Shown here in pieces: positions 54,455 through 61,814 of a stretch of 64,000 nt of DNA. Source of the stretch: a virus; IMG/VR virus record IMGVR_UViG_3300002143_000153, positions 1 through 64,000 of that record; one strand, 5' to 3'. The notes under the pieces were generated by a model. It saw nothing but the letters and a program-made list of their open reading frames with translations, did not search any database and was not told the origin of the DNA. Made by a program: the position numbers and the translations under genes. Every line of letters begins with the position of its first letter. Within the stretch, counting starts at the first letter, position 1.

Positions 54455-54796
54455 ATGAACTATAATTGGACAGTAACAAATCTTTATACGATTGACGCAA
54501 ACACAGAGGTGAACTATGTCGTTAATGCGTTGTATAATGTAACAGCAATGGAGCAGATTGAGGATGAGGTGTACACAGCTACACTATCTAACTCAGCTCA
54601 GTTTGAAGTAAAAGAAGGTGACTCTTTTGTTCCTTACGTTGATTTAACTAATGACTTAGTTATTGAGTGGATTCAAACAGGACTAGGTCAAGATGGAGTT
54701 TACAATATTGAGGCATCAGTAGAAGGAATGGTTAATAGCCAAATAAATCCTTCTGTAAATCCTGAAAATACACCACTCCCCGAAAACTTTAATTAA
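54455..54796 (+). CDS. Small fibre-associated phage protein
   Basis: 113 aa. Starts MNYNWTVTNLYTID and continues with beta strands, then FVPYVDLTNDLVIEWIQTGLG and a Pro/Asn-rich tail. This W-T-hxxL opening with a later PYxDLT-hhxW segment is seen in small proteins beside tail fibres of many phages. I think it is such an accessory protein, perhaps a fibre assembly factor. It follows the YadA-like fibre by 7 nt. Confidence 0.6.
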   Translation: MNYNWTVTNLYTIDANTEVNYVVNALYNVTAMEQIEDEVYTATLSNSAQFEVKEGDSFVPYVDLTNDLVIEWIQTGLGQDGVYNIEASVEGMVNSQINPSVNPENTPLPENFN

Positions 54797-54816
54797 ACCT
54801 AAACATACATAACCAA

Positions 54817-54963
54817 ATGACAGAAGCACAAGCAAAAGAAGTACTTTACAATGCAGTTAACATAGCAACCTCTAAAGGTTGTTATAATTTAGATCAAACT
54901 ATTAATATAGTAGATGCATTAAGAATTGTTTTAGTAAAAGAAGAAGAAACTGTAAGTTTGTAA
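54817..54963 (+). CDS. Small helical hypothetical protein
   Basis: 48 aa (MTEAQAKEVLYNAVNIATSKG, then LDQTINIVDALRIVL), clearly helical with an acidic end. The pattern resembles small helical phage accessory proteins encoded after fibres. It is the last gene before a terminator. No family recognised. Confidence 0.6.
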   Translation: MTEAQAKEVLYNAVNIATSKGCYNLDQTINIVDALRIVLVKEEETVSL

Positions 54964-54983
54964 GGTTACTAATCAGTGAAAAT

Positions 54984-55014
54984 AAAAAGGGAGCCATTGA
55001 AGCTCCCTTTTTTA
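54984..55014. terminator. Bidirectional terminator closing the fibre cassette
   Basis: A perfect 11-bp stem (AAAAAGGGAGC at 54984-54994 with GCTCCCTTTTT at 55002-55012), 7-nt loop, T runs on both strands. It sits between the + strand fibre cassette and the - strand early genes. Confidence 0.88.
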
Positions 55015-55036
55015 TTATAAACTTTTTTTAAGTTAT

Positions 55037-55126
55037 TTAATCTTGAGATTTATTTTTTCCAAATATTAAAATAGATAAAATAAATAATACTATAGTTATT
55101 ATTACTTCAATAATACCCTTAAGCAT
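55037..55126 (-). CDS. Tiny single-span membrane peptide
   Basis: 29 aa: MLKGIIEVIITIVLFILSIL forms one membrane helix, with a short Gly/Lys/Ser tail. The ATG overlaps the stop of the upstream DUF932-like gene in TAATG, a common translational coupling arrangement in this genome, which is the main reason to call it. Function unknown. Confidence 0.5.
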   Translation of the reverse strand: MLKGIIEVIITIVLFILSILIFGKNKSQD

Positions 55127-55971
55127 TATAAAATAAATGCTTCATTAGTAATTTCTATGTCTTCAATAGCATTAAAATTATCAGTTGCTGCATTAGCAAT
55201 AACAGAATCTTTTTGTTGAATTCCCATTTGACCCAGCAAGTCAGCAACAATAAAGTCATGAAACTTTTGACTATCACTTAACCAAGTTCTTGGATGTGAT
55301 TTTTTTAAAGCATGTGTAACATGGTTGTAAAAAGTCCATGCATTGTCTTTATCAGCATTATAATCATATGATGCCTTTGTCATCTCATTTTTAATAACAG
55401 CTACCTGACTGGTGTCAATTATTTCTTTTTCTGCATATAATCTACCTAGTAATTCTGACTGTGCTTTTATATCTAAAGTAACATTTCTTAGATTATTTTT
55501 ATCATCAATGATACGTCTGTAATATTTCTCAGCATTTTTGATTTGATTTGATATTTGCATTAAAATATCATAATCTGCAGATCCTGTATGTTTTCTTCTG
55601 AAATTCATCATATCACCTGCAACCATACCATTATAACATACCATTACGTATGCGCCAATAGCACACTGAAAAACTGTACTTTTATCATATGAATTTGTCC
55701 AGGCAAACATCATCCCAAGTTCTGATTCAGTTTTTACTAAATTATCTAGCGGGTTTCTAGGTACAATATGATATATACCTTGAGCTACATTTGCGTTCAT
55801 GTTAGCTCTATAAAGTTCTCTAGTAACATGGAAACCACTGGCATTCAGCATGTTGAGAGTATTGTGTATAACCTCTTTATGAGGAATTACGGTGTAAGAT
55901 TGACCGTGGGTTGGTAATGAGGCAGCCTCTAAATAGGCTCTCGTTGTGTCTTTTGGTTTTGTATATCCCAT
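55126..55971 (-). CDS. DUF932-like phage/plasmid protein
   Basis: 281 aa. The middle (FAWTNSYDKSTVFQCAIGAYVMVCYNG, then MVAGDMMNFRRKHTG) matches the character of the DUF932 / phage-plasmid-like family, in which a beta-rich core precedes a helical tail. Many phages, including crAss-like phages, carry one near the replication genes; its biochemical role is not known. It lies beside the phased-repeat region and is coupled to a tiny downstream gene. The family assignment is by eye and moderately sure. Confidence 0.7.
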   Translation of the reverse strand: MGYTKPKDTTRAYLEAASLPTHGQSYTVIPHKEVIHNTLNMLNASGFHVTRELYRANMNANVAQGIYHIVPRNPLDNLVKTESELGMMFAWTNSYDKSTVFQCAIGAYVMVCYNGMVAGDMMNFRRKHTGSADYDILMQISNQIKNAEKYYRRIIDDKNNLRNVTLDIKAQSELLGRLYAEKEIIDTSQVAVIKNEMTKASYDYNADKDNAWTFYNHVTHALKKSHPRTWLSDSQKFHDFIVADLLGQMGIQQKDSVIANAATDNFNAIEDIEITNEAFIL

Positions 55972-56001
55972 TTATTTATATTTATTATTCTTGTAATAAA
56001 G

Positions 56002-56122
56002 TGCGGTAAAACGCTCTTTTGATATGTATTTATGCGGTATTATACGTATTTGCAGCATAAAGTGCAGTATAAGGTACTTTTATATGCTTTAATGTAGTAT
56101 ATATGACGCATTAAGGGTGTTA
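56002..56122. repeat. Four direct repeats phased at 30-31 bp (candidate iterons)
   Basis: TG(C/T)(G/A)GTA cores start at 56002, 56033, 56063 and 56093, so spacings are 31, 30 and 30 bp. Similarity extends beyond the core: copies 1 and 3 share AAAGTGC..GTA and CTTTT..ATATG. It opens a 317-nt stretch (55972-56288) without any gene. Three-turn phasing puts all sites on one DNA face, as in replication-initiator iterons or cooperative repressor operators. Confidence 0.75.
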
Positions 56123-56124
56123 AT

Positions 56125-56266
56125 TCGGATAATGTCCGAGTTATGCAACATAATTTTGCATAATAAACCTTACAGATATATTGTGCATTTTTTAACAAAT
56201 TGGTTTACTTATTGGTTTGTATTTATACTTTATATGCTTGTCACAAATTTACAAATAATTGTGACA
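56125..56266. repeat. Cluster of inverted repeats next to the phased repeats
   Basis: Three inverted repeats: TCGGA/TCCGA (56125-56129, 56135-56139), TTATGCAA/TTGCATAA (56141-56148, 56156-56163) and TGTCACAA/TTGTGACA (56239-56246, 56259-56266). A direct repeat ATTGGTTT occurs at 56199 and 56211. The region is otherwise AT-rich and non-coding. Together with the iterons this is the best origin or control-region candidate in the window. Confidence 0.65.
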
Positions 56267-56288
56267 CAATAAGATCAAAATTTAATAT

Positions 56289-56486
56289 TTATTTAACTAT
56301 TTCAACTTCAGTCCATCCAGCAAGATGAACAATTTCACCTTTTAAATTAATGCAGTATGAATACATGCCATCAAGATGGTCAAATATTAATATATCTTCT
56401 TGATTTAATTTAGGACTTTCTGGTGGAGTATCTGCATCAGATATTATTCTGATTTTAGATCCTTTTGGTATGTCGTATAATTTCAT
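56289..56486 (-). CDS. Small beta-rich hypothetical protein
   Basis: 65 aa (MKLYDIPKGSKIRIISDADTP, then FDHLDGMYSYCINLKGEIVHLAGWTEVEIV). Alternating strands and turns suggest an SH3-like or OB-like barrel. Its ATG overlaps the stop of the upstream 54-aa gene. Small proteins of this look are common among phage early genes. Function unknown. Confidence 0.65.
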   Translation of the reverse strand: MKLYDIPKGSKIRIISDADTPPESPKLNQEDILIFDHLDGMYSYCINLKGEIVHLAGWTEVEIVK

Positions 56487-56647
56487 AAACTTTTGATTTT
56501 ATCAATACCTAATTCATAATGAATAGCCTGTGTGTTAACGTCAGTATTAGATATTGTTGAATAATATAAATTAGAAATTTCCTTTTTTTTATGAAGTTGT
56601 TCTAATATGTTTTGATTAGCTACTTTGTATAGTTCTTTTTTATTCAT
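56483..56647 (-). CDS. Small hypothetical protein overlapping its neighbours
   Basis: 54 aa (MNKKELYKVANQNILEQLHKKKEISNLYY...), helical and basic. It begins inside the last codons of the MazG-like gene (8-nt overlap) and ends in an ATGA overlap with the next gene, filling what would otherwise be the only gap in this tight unit. No family recognised. Confidence 0.6.
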   Translation of the reverse strand: MNKKELYKVANQNILEQLHKKKEISNLYYSTISNTDVNTQAIHYELGIDKIKSL

Positions 56648-56942
56648 CTTTTACAAATTGACCGGCTACCATTTTACCAGTTCTTTTACTAATCACATTG
56701 TATGCTGATTCTAAGCATTCTTCAAGACTTAGTCCTTGCATCTTAGCTTGAATAATCAAGGTAACCATAATGTCACCCATAGCATCAATGATCTCAGGAA
56801 CATCATTTTTATTTACTGCTGTACAGAACTCTGTACATTCTTCTAATGTTTTTAGTGCTTGAGCCATTGGTGTAGCTTTCTCTAAAATACCTTTTTCTTC
56901 CGCCCATGTTTCTACTGCGCATTCTAATTCAAAATAATCCAT
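56640..56942 (-). CDS. MazG-like nucleotide pyrophosphohydrolase
   Basis: 100 aa. The MazG/all-alpha NTP pyrophosphatase signature is present: EECTE in helix one, then E-I-I-D-A-M-G-D (ExxDxxGD) after a short turn, providing the Mg-binding acidic cluster. Such enzymes hydrolyse (d)NTPs to monophosphates. In phages they are thought to cleanse unusual nucleotides, adjust the dNTP pool or lower (p)ppGpp. It is next to PhoH and DNA polymerase genes, in line with nucleotide metabolism. Short single-domain form; family call is good, substrate open. Confidence 0.85.
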   Translation of the reverse strand: MDYFELECAVETWAEEKGILEKATPMAQALKTLEECTEFCTAVNKNDVPEIIDAMGDIMVTLIIQAKMQGLSLEECLESAYNVISKRTGKMVAGQFVKDE

Positions 56943-56956
56943 TTGGTTTTAATTGT

Positions 56957-57616
56957 TTAATTGTTTGCTAATAAGTCTAATACTTCTATTAATGATTCAT
57001 GTCTATGGTTATCTTTTAAAATAACTTTGCTGACATATTTAGAGCCAACTATTTTTGCAACTTCATGAATTGCTGAATAATTTTTATCTTTTAAATCAAT
57101 TTGTTGGCTATCTCCACAAAGAATCATTATTGAATCTTTACCAAGTCTACCCAACACCATTGCTAGTTGAGATCTAGTTAAGTTTTGAAATTCATCTATA
57201 ATAACTACAGAATGATCAAAAGTTCTTCCTCTAAAATGTGCTAAAGACACTAATTCAATTGCTTCTTCTTTCTCCATTTTCTCTAATAAAGCAGGTTTAT
57301 TGTAAACCTTTCTCATATTAGATCTAATAGGTACAAGCCATGGTTCCATTTTTTCTTTTTCTGAACCAGGTAAAAAACCATTATCTTCTGTTGAGACTGT
57401 TGGTCTTGTGATAATAATTTTATTATACTGTCTCTTGAAAAATTGATCCAATGCAATTTGTACTGCAAGTAATGTTTTACCACTACCTGCATTACCCATT
57501 ACAAAATTAAATGGATGGTACAATATTGTGTCTTTAGCTAATTTTTGTTCTTCAGATAATTGAATTGTAAATCTGATGGCTCCCTTGGGAGATTCTTTTT
57601 CTTTGTTTTGTGCCAT
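56957..57616 (-). CDS. phoH: PhoH-like ATPase
   Basis: 219 aa. Walker A GNAGSGKT at 41-48; Walker B VVIIDEFQN near 137-145; a sensor-like ILCGDSQQID; and an end typical for the PhoH/RecD-like helicase core. Also HFRGRTFDHS, as seen in PhoH proteins. The family binds ATP and RNA/DNA; phage PhoH is frequent and of unsettled role. The stop of the downstream-lying DNA polymerase gene and this start are adjacent (0-nt gap), so they share an operon. Confidence 0.9.
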   Translation of the reverse strand: MAQNKEKESPKGAIRFTIQLSEEQKLAKDTILYHPFNFVMGNAGSGKTLLAVQIALDQFFKRQYNKIIITRPTVSTEDNGFLPGSEKEKMEPWLVPIRSNMRKVYNKPALLEKMEKEEAIELVSLAHFRGRTFDHSVVIIDEFQNLTRSQLAMVLGRLGKDSIMILCGDSQQIDLKDKNYSAIHEVAKIVGSKYVSKVILKDNHRHESLIEVLDLLANN

Positions 57617-59614
57617 TTAAAATAAAGTTAGTTGATTACTAGGGGATTTTAATATGTTATCTATCTCTTGTTCTATAGCTTCAAGATAATATCCTTTGTT
57701 GATATTATAACTATCCCACTTAGGTTTAATTTCCATTTTATTGAAAACTGTTTGTAACCATTTTCCTGCTTCTAATTGAATTTCTCTTTTATCTGTTTTA
57801 TTTACTTTAATAATCTTAACTCCAGTTTTAGATATGTAATATCTATTAATTTTCTGAAGAGGTTCTTCCATGTATTCACCTTCTTTTATATAACGCGCAA
57901 CCTGTTTCCAATCACCTTTTGATTTACCACCAATACAATAATCTAATATATTTTTATTCTGCTCTAAATACTCAGTTGGCATAATATTATGTATAAAATA
58001 ATTGTATATTGCTTTTGGTATAATCAACTTAGATTTATTCTTATGCAATGCTAAGTTATAAAAGTCAAATCTACCCTTCATTTTTGCTGGAGCATAATAA
58101 AATTTATCATTAACCACTTTAAATTTATAATGAGGGTTCTTTTTCTTTATATCTCTATAATCTGTAATGTCAATTTGTTTGAAATCATTAAGACCAATAT
58201 AGTTATTTACATCACCAAGTACCAATTTTTGGTATTTATCATGTTCAAGCTCTAAATTGGTTAACTCTTCCCATTCTTTACAAATTTCCATATAAGCATC
58301 TACTGAGTCTTTAGGGATAATAGTTTCTAAACCGTCAGTATTTTGCATTAAAGCTTTAGCATTTGGAATTCTTTCCATAATCATCTCATATAACATTATC
58401 AAACTTAGTTGACCGTTAATTGTGATTCTCATAGTTAACTCAGGATCATAAAAGAAGCTATTTACATCGTTGCTAAGACCGAAAGTAGAATTAAGTATAA
58501 TCTTATATACATAGTTCATTGGATTGCTCTTAGGGATCTTCTTACGCTCTTCAAAGAACCATTCATATTGGTCACAGAATTCTTGTGCTGGAAAATGACC
58601 CGGGGCCCATTTATTTCTAATAACTAGATTAGGATAAAATGAAGTAACATCTGAAGACATAATAACGTATTCATCTGTTGATTTATATATCCCACCTATT
58701 GTTGCACCATGTACACCGCCTACACCAAAATCTGTTTTAACACCTTTATAAGTAACAGAATATTTAAATGCTCCTTTAAGATTATCTGGATTTAATTCAA
58801 CAGAGTTAAATCTATCCAGTAGTTGTTTAAATTCAGGCGATGTAAACTTTATGTACGGTAATATAATGTCCTTAAACTTAATAACATTTCTGTGAGTTCT
58901 CATTGTCTTGAGCACTCTTTTATTTATGTTTAGTTTTTTAGACATATAGTAAGCAAACAGTTCTTTACTTATACGTGGTTCTGAAGCACTATAAAGATTA
59001 ATATCATATTCATCAGTTAATTCTTTTCTGAGTTTTATAAGATCTTTTGATCTGTTAAAAATCTCTTTGGTTGACCTAACATCATTAATATTATAACCTA
59101 TTATAGTATCTATCTCCTGTAGAGTTTTAATTTCAGTTTCATGGTGAATTGGCATATCTAATATGTTATCCCAGTCCATGCTATATTGTATCCACTTTAA
59201 ACTTGAACGTTTAGCAGGGTTATCCCAATGATGCATTTTATATAGATCAATCTGACCTATAGACATTTTCCATTGAGGATAATCACTAAATTGTTTTGAA
59301 TCACTTTTTGATATGCATTTTGCAGCATATTCATATATGATAGCTGCTATTTCGCAGCCACCTAGATTTAACCAAGCAGCATGTTTCTCTATAATGTATT
59401 GTGTGATTTGACTGTCAAATGCCAAACCATTATATGAAATATGCCACTCTTTATTATCTGTATTTTGTTTTAAGAATTCTATAAACTCTACAAAATCATT
59501 TCTCAGGTCATGAACAACAAAGATTTTAATTTCCTTTGTTTTATAATCTTCAAATACCCCTGTGAAACAATTGGATAACGTTTCATAGTCGTGAACCCAG
59601 TGTTTTTTACTCAT
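57617..59614 (-). CDS. Family B DNA polymerase with 3'-5' exonuclease
   Basis: 665 aa from ATG 59614; an upstream in-frame TTG at 59656 lies inside a terminator hairpin and is rejected. Exonuclease motifs: D-x-E in HDYETLSN (ExoI), YNGLAFDSQ (ExoII), GYNINDVRST (ExoIII-like). Polymerase motifs: motif A SSDVTSFYP (DxxSxYP), motif B KIILNSTFG (KxxxNSxYG with Phe for Tyr) and motif C QNTDG, where the first Asp of the usual DTD is Asn. The catalytic Asp pair expected from the RB69/T4 enzyme is kept. A KxxY-like KKNPHYKF follows. Phage replicative polymerase, next to PhoH. Confidence 0.9.
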   Translation of the reverse strand: MSKKHWVHDYETLSNCFTGVFEDYKTKEIKIFVVHDLRNDFVEFIEFLKQNTDNKEWHISYNGLAFDSQITQYIIEKHAAWLNLGGCEIAAIIYEYAAKCISKSDSKQFSDYPQWKMSIGQIDLYKMHHWDNPAKRSSLKWIQYSMDWDNILDMPIHHETEIKTLQEIDTIIGYNINDVRSTKEIFNRSKDLIKLRKELTDEYDINLYSASEPRISKELFAYYMSKKLNINKRVLKTMRTHRNVIKFKDIILPYIKFTSPEFKQLLDRFNSVELNPDNLKGAFKYSVTYKGVKTDFGVGGVHGATIGGIYKSTDEYVIMSSDVTSFYPNLVIRNKWAPGHFPAQEFCDQYEWFFEERKKIPKSNPMNYVYKIILNSTFGLSNDVNSFFYDPELTMRITINGQLSLIMLYEMIMERIPNAKALMQNTDGLETIIPKDSVDAYMEICKEWEELTNLELEHDKYQKLVLGDVNNYIGLNDFKQIDITDYRDIKKKNPHYKFKVVNDKFYYAPAKMKGRFDFYNLALHKNKSKLIIPKAIYNYFIHNIMPTEYLEQNKNILDYCIGGKSKGDWKQVARYIKEGEYMEEPLQKINRYYISKTGVKIIKVNKTDKREIQLEAGKWLQTVFNKMEIKPKWDSYNINKGYYLEAIEQEIDNILKSPSNQLTLF

Positions 59615-59639
59615 ATTTCTATTTTTATTTATTAGAGCC

Positions 59640-59663
59640 AAAAAAGCCCAAATCAATGGGCTT
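59640..59663 (-). terminator. Rho-independent terminator upstream of the DNA polymerase gene
   Basis: Stem AAGCCCA (59644-59650) with TGGGCTT (59657-59663), 6-nt loop, then six T on the - strand. It separates the polymerase unit from the unknown genes further up. Confidence 0.75.
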
Positions 59664-59719
59664 CTTTATACCTGTCAATAAACTAAAGACCTGGAAGGAT
59701 CTTTAATCTCCGTGAGTAT

Positions 59720-60142
59720 TTACTGACCTGGCATTATTATACTAGACTTTTTGGTCTCTTTAACATCAACATTTAATAACTCTTTATAATTGAATGCCGT
59801 AGCATTAATTGCAAATAGTTCTATGAAAGTTTCAATATCAGCTTTATCACTGATATAAAATTCATTAAATGTTTCAAGCATTACTCTATGCTCTTTAACA
59901 GTCTTACCTGTTTGCATATTTGGTGCTTTTAATCTTTGTGGTTCACCGTTATCATCAAGACGTGGCATCATATGAAATGATTCCTTTTTATCTTTACTGA
60001 TTACAGCTAATATCCCGGAACTGGGATCAAACATTGCTTCTACATATGGGGAGTCACTGCTCACCGGAATTAAACTAAAAGATCTTGCATTTCTAAAAAC
60101 AGAATTTACAAGCATCATGTTGTTACCTAAATTATTTACCAT
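59720..60142 (-). CDS. Conserved-looking hypothetical protein in replication block
   Basis: 140 aa. Beta-rich N-terminal half (SLIPVSSDSPYVEAMFD, GILAVISKDKKESFHMMP) and a helical C-terminal half (DIETFIELFAINATAF). No catalytic motif and no recognised family. It lies 5 nt after an unknown gene and just before a terminator. Possibly a single-strand-binding or polymerase accessory protein by context only; I assign no function. Confidence 0.65.
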   Translation of the reverse strand: MVNNLGNNMMLVNSVFRNARSFSLIPVSSDSPYVEAMFDPSSGILAVISKDKKESFHMMPRLDDNGEPQRLKAPNMQTGKTVKEHRVMLETFNEFYISDKADIETFIELFAINATAFNYKELLNVDVKETKKSSIIMPGQ

Positions 60143-60147
60143 TGGTT

Positions 60148-60732
60148 TTAAATTTTGTCCAAAGATATAGAAATATTTTTAAAGATTTCTAATTCTTCAG
60201 GTATTTTGTTAAAAAGTGTTTCTTTTTTAAGATCTGGGGATGAACACAACTCCCATACAGTCTCTATAATATTTAGTTCTACATCTAAAGCTTCAGCATA
60301 TTCTTCATGATAAGCTTTAGGATCTAGAAAACTTTTGACATAACTAGCTATATTTCCTACTGAGCCAAAGAAGTTTAAAATTATTATTTTTGTATCTTTT
60401 TTAAATTTAGAATACTCCCCTTTTACAAAAGATTTATGATCATGTCTAAATGAATTATAATCAAATATGTAAATATGAGTATTATCATCTAATTTAAGAT
60501 ATGTTTCAAGTAAAGGATGAAATTTAAGATGTTTATTTTGAAAATCTATAAATTTCTTATCTGTTTTTTTAGCAGTATACAAACACAAAAATTTTAAATC
60601 AGAAGAATGATATAGTTTGTCCCAAGCAATATAAGTTTGCTCAGGGACATAATCTATACCTTTTTGTAAGTTTAAAAGTGGGTATAAAAATACCTTACTT
60701 TTTTGAAAATATTGTGCATAAACACCTGTCAT
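60148..60732 (-). CDS. Hypothetical protein in replication block
   Basis: 194 aa, rich in Phe/Lys/Leu. Alternating strands and helices (FLYPLLNLQKG, LKFLCLYTAKKT, HIYIFDYNSFR, KIIILNFFGSVG) look like an alpha/beta fold. The segment TKIIILNFFGSVG has the feel of a Rossmann-type strand-turn but no Walker A is present. It starts 1 nt after the RecB-like nuclease gene ends. No family recognised. Confidence 0.65.
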   Translation of the reverse strand: MTGVYAQYFQKSKVFLYPLLNLQKGIDYVPEQTYIAWDKLYHSSDLKFLCLYTAKKTDKKFIDFQNKHLKFHPLLETYLKLDDNTHIYIFDYNSFRHDHKSFVKGEYSKFKKDTKIIILNFFGSVGNIASYVKSFLDPKAYHEEYAEALDVELNIIETVWELCSSPDLKKETLFNKIPEELEIFKNISISLDKI

Positions 60733-60733
60733 A

Positions 60734-61738
60734 CTACAAGATAACTTTTTCTATAAGAAACTCATAGGGTAAAGAATAATCTTTTTTTATATAATGGTAT
60801 TCAGCCACTTTTAAAACATCTGATAAAGCATTTGTCCACATTGCTATTGATTCTGCTGATACATCAAACACATAAACTTGTTTGTAGTTATCAATTACAA
60901 CAAATTTATAAATAATTTCATATTCTTGTTGTGTTTTGTCCAGATTTTCAAAAACTAATTTGCAATATATTGCAGCTTGTAACCAATACTTATAAAAATT
61001 AACTGTTTCTTTAAACTCAGCTATACTTTTACTAGTTGTTTTAAGGTCACAAATTGTAACTAATTGTTTCTCTTCATCAACTTTGTAAAAATCCAATATA
61101 CCCTTTAAACCAAAAGGTTTATCTTTCAAATTACAATCTAATGGTTTCTCTGCATGTATAGACACAGGATCCAAAACAAAATCAGTTTGCTTACCAGAAA
61201 ATAATTCCATTACATCTGGATTGACTTTAATTATTTCAACATATGTTTTACATTTTTCATATGTGTCATTATCAATAATATCAATTGATGAATTGTTTAA
61301 GAAATTCCAATACTCTTTAGCATCATCTGTTTGAACTTTTTCAAGTCTAGCAGAATCTAGTTTTAAAGATTGAAATAGATTTTCCTCTTTTAAAGCTTCT
61401 AACATTAGATTGGTCCATTCCGGTACATCTGACATAAAATCATAATCTATACTATTTACTTTACAAAAATCTTTAAACTTACGCAAAACTTTAATAATAC
61501 CATCAGATGGTGTTTTACCTGGCACCAGATTAAACTTTTTTGAAAAGTTCTCAGGTTCAAATAATAAACAGTGCACTACAGAACCTTCAATTAAATACTT
61601 TTCAGTTTTAATTTCTCTATCTTTTAAAATATAATCCTTATAGAATAAGGACGGTGAAAATAATAACTTGTTTAGTGATGAATAACTAAACTTGAATTCT
61701 TTACTGTAGAATTCTTCTTCTTTTTGATAATCTCTCAT
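60734..61738 (-). CDS. PD-(D/E)XK nuclease (RecB-like exonuclease)
   Basis: 334 aa. KFSYSSLNKLLFSP at the start; GSVVHCLLFEP (motif I region); GLKGILDFYKVD with the first catalytic Asp; TICDLKTTSKS (D-x-K); and KYWLQAAIYCKLV with the conserved Gln and Tyr. This is the arrangement of phage RecB-like/Cas4-like exonucleases. Likely processes DNA ends in phage recombination or replication. A second RecB-like domain occurs in the 1,908-aa virion protein. Its neighbours are unknown genes; the family call is firm. Confidence 0.85.
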   Translation of the reverse strand: MRDYQKEEEFYSKEFKFSYSSLNKLLFSPSLFYKDYILKDREIKTEKYLIEGSVVHCLLFEPENFSKKFNLVPGKTPSDGIIKVLRKFKDFCKVNSIDYDFMSDVPEWTNLMLEALKEENLFQSLKLDSARLEKVQTDDAKEYWNFLNNSSIDIIDNDTYEKCKTYVEIIKVNPDVMELFSGKQTDFVLDPVSIHAEKPLDCNLKDKPFGLKGILDFYKVDEEKQLVTICDLKTTSKSIAEFKETVNFYKYWLQAAIYCKLVFENLDKTQQEYEIIYKFVVIDNYKQVYVFDVSAESIAMWTNALSDVLKVAEYHYIKKDYSLPYEFLIEKVIL

Positions 61739-61794
61739 TTTTTTATTTTATTAATAAGGAAGGGAAATCCCTAATGTAACACTAAGAATTTCCC

Positions 61795-61812
61795 ACAATT
61801 ATGGCTAATTGT
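61795..61812. promoter_or_regulatory. Inverted repeat upstream of the RecB-like gene (ACAATTATGGCTAATTGT)
   Basis: Perfect 7-bp arms with a 4-nt centre in the 76-nt gap between the two - strand genes. A second, looser hairpin (GGGAAAT ... ATTTCCC on the - strand) lies just beyond it. No strong T run, so an operator or mRNA 5'-end structure is as likely as a terminator. Confidence 0.4.
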
Positions 61813-61814
61813 CC

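Noticed and set aside
59615-59656. Longer DNA polymerase start at TTG 59656
   Set aside because: The added codons lie in a terminator hairpin; ATG 59614 gives the usual short lead to the exonuclease motif.
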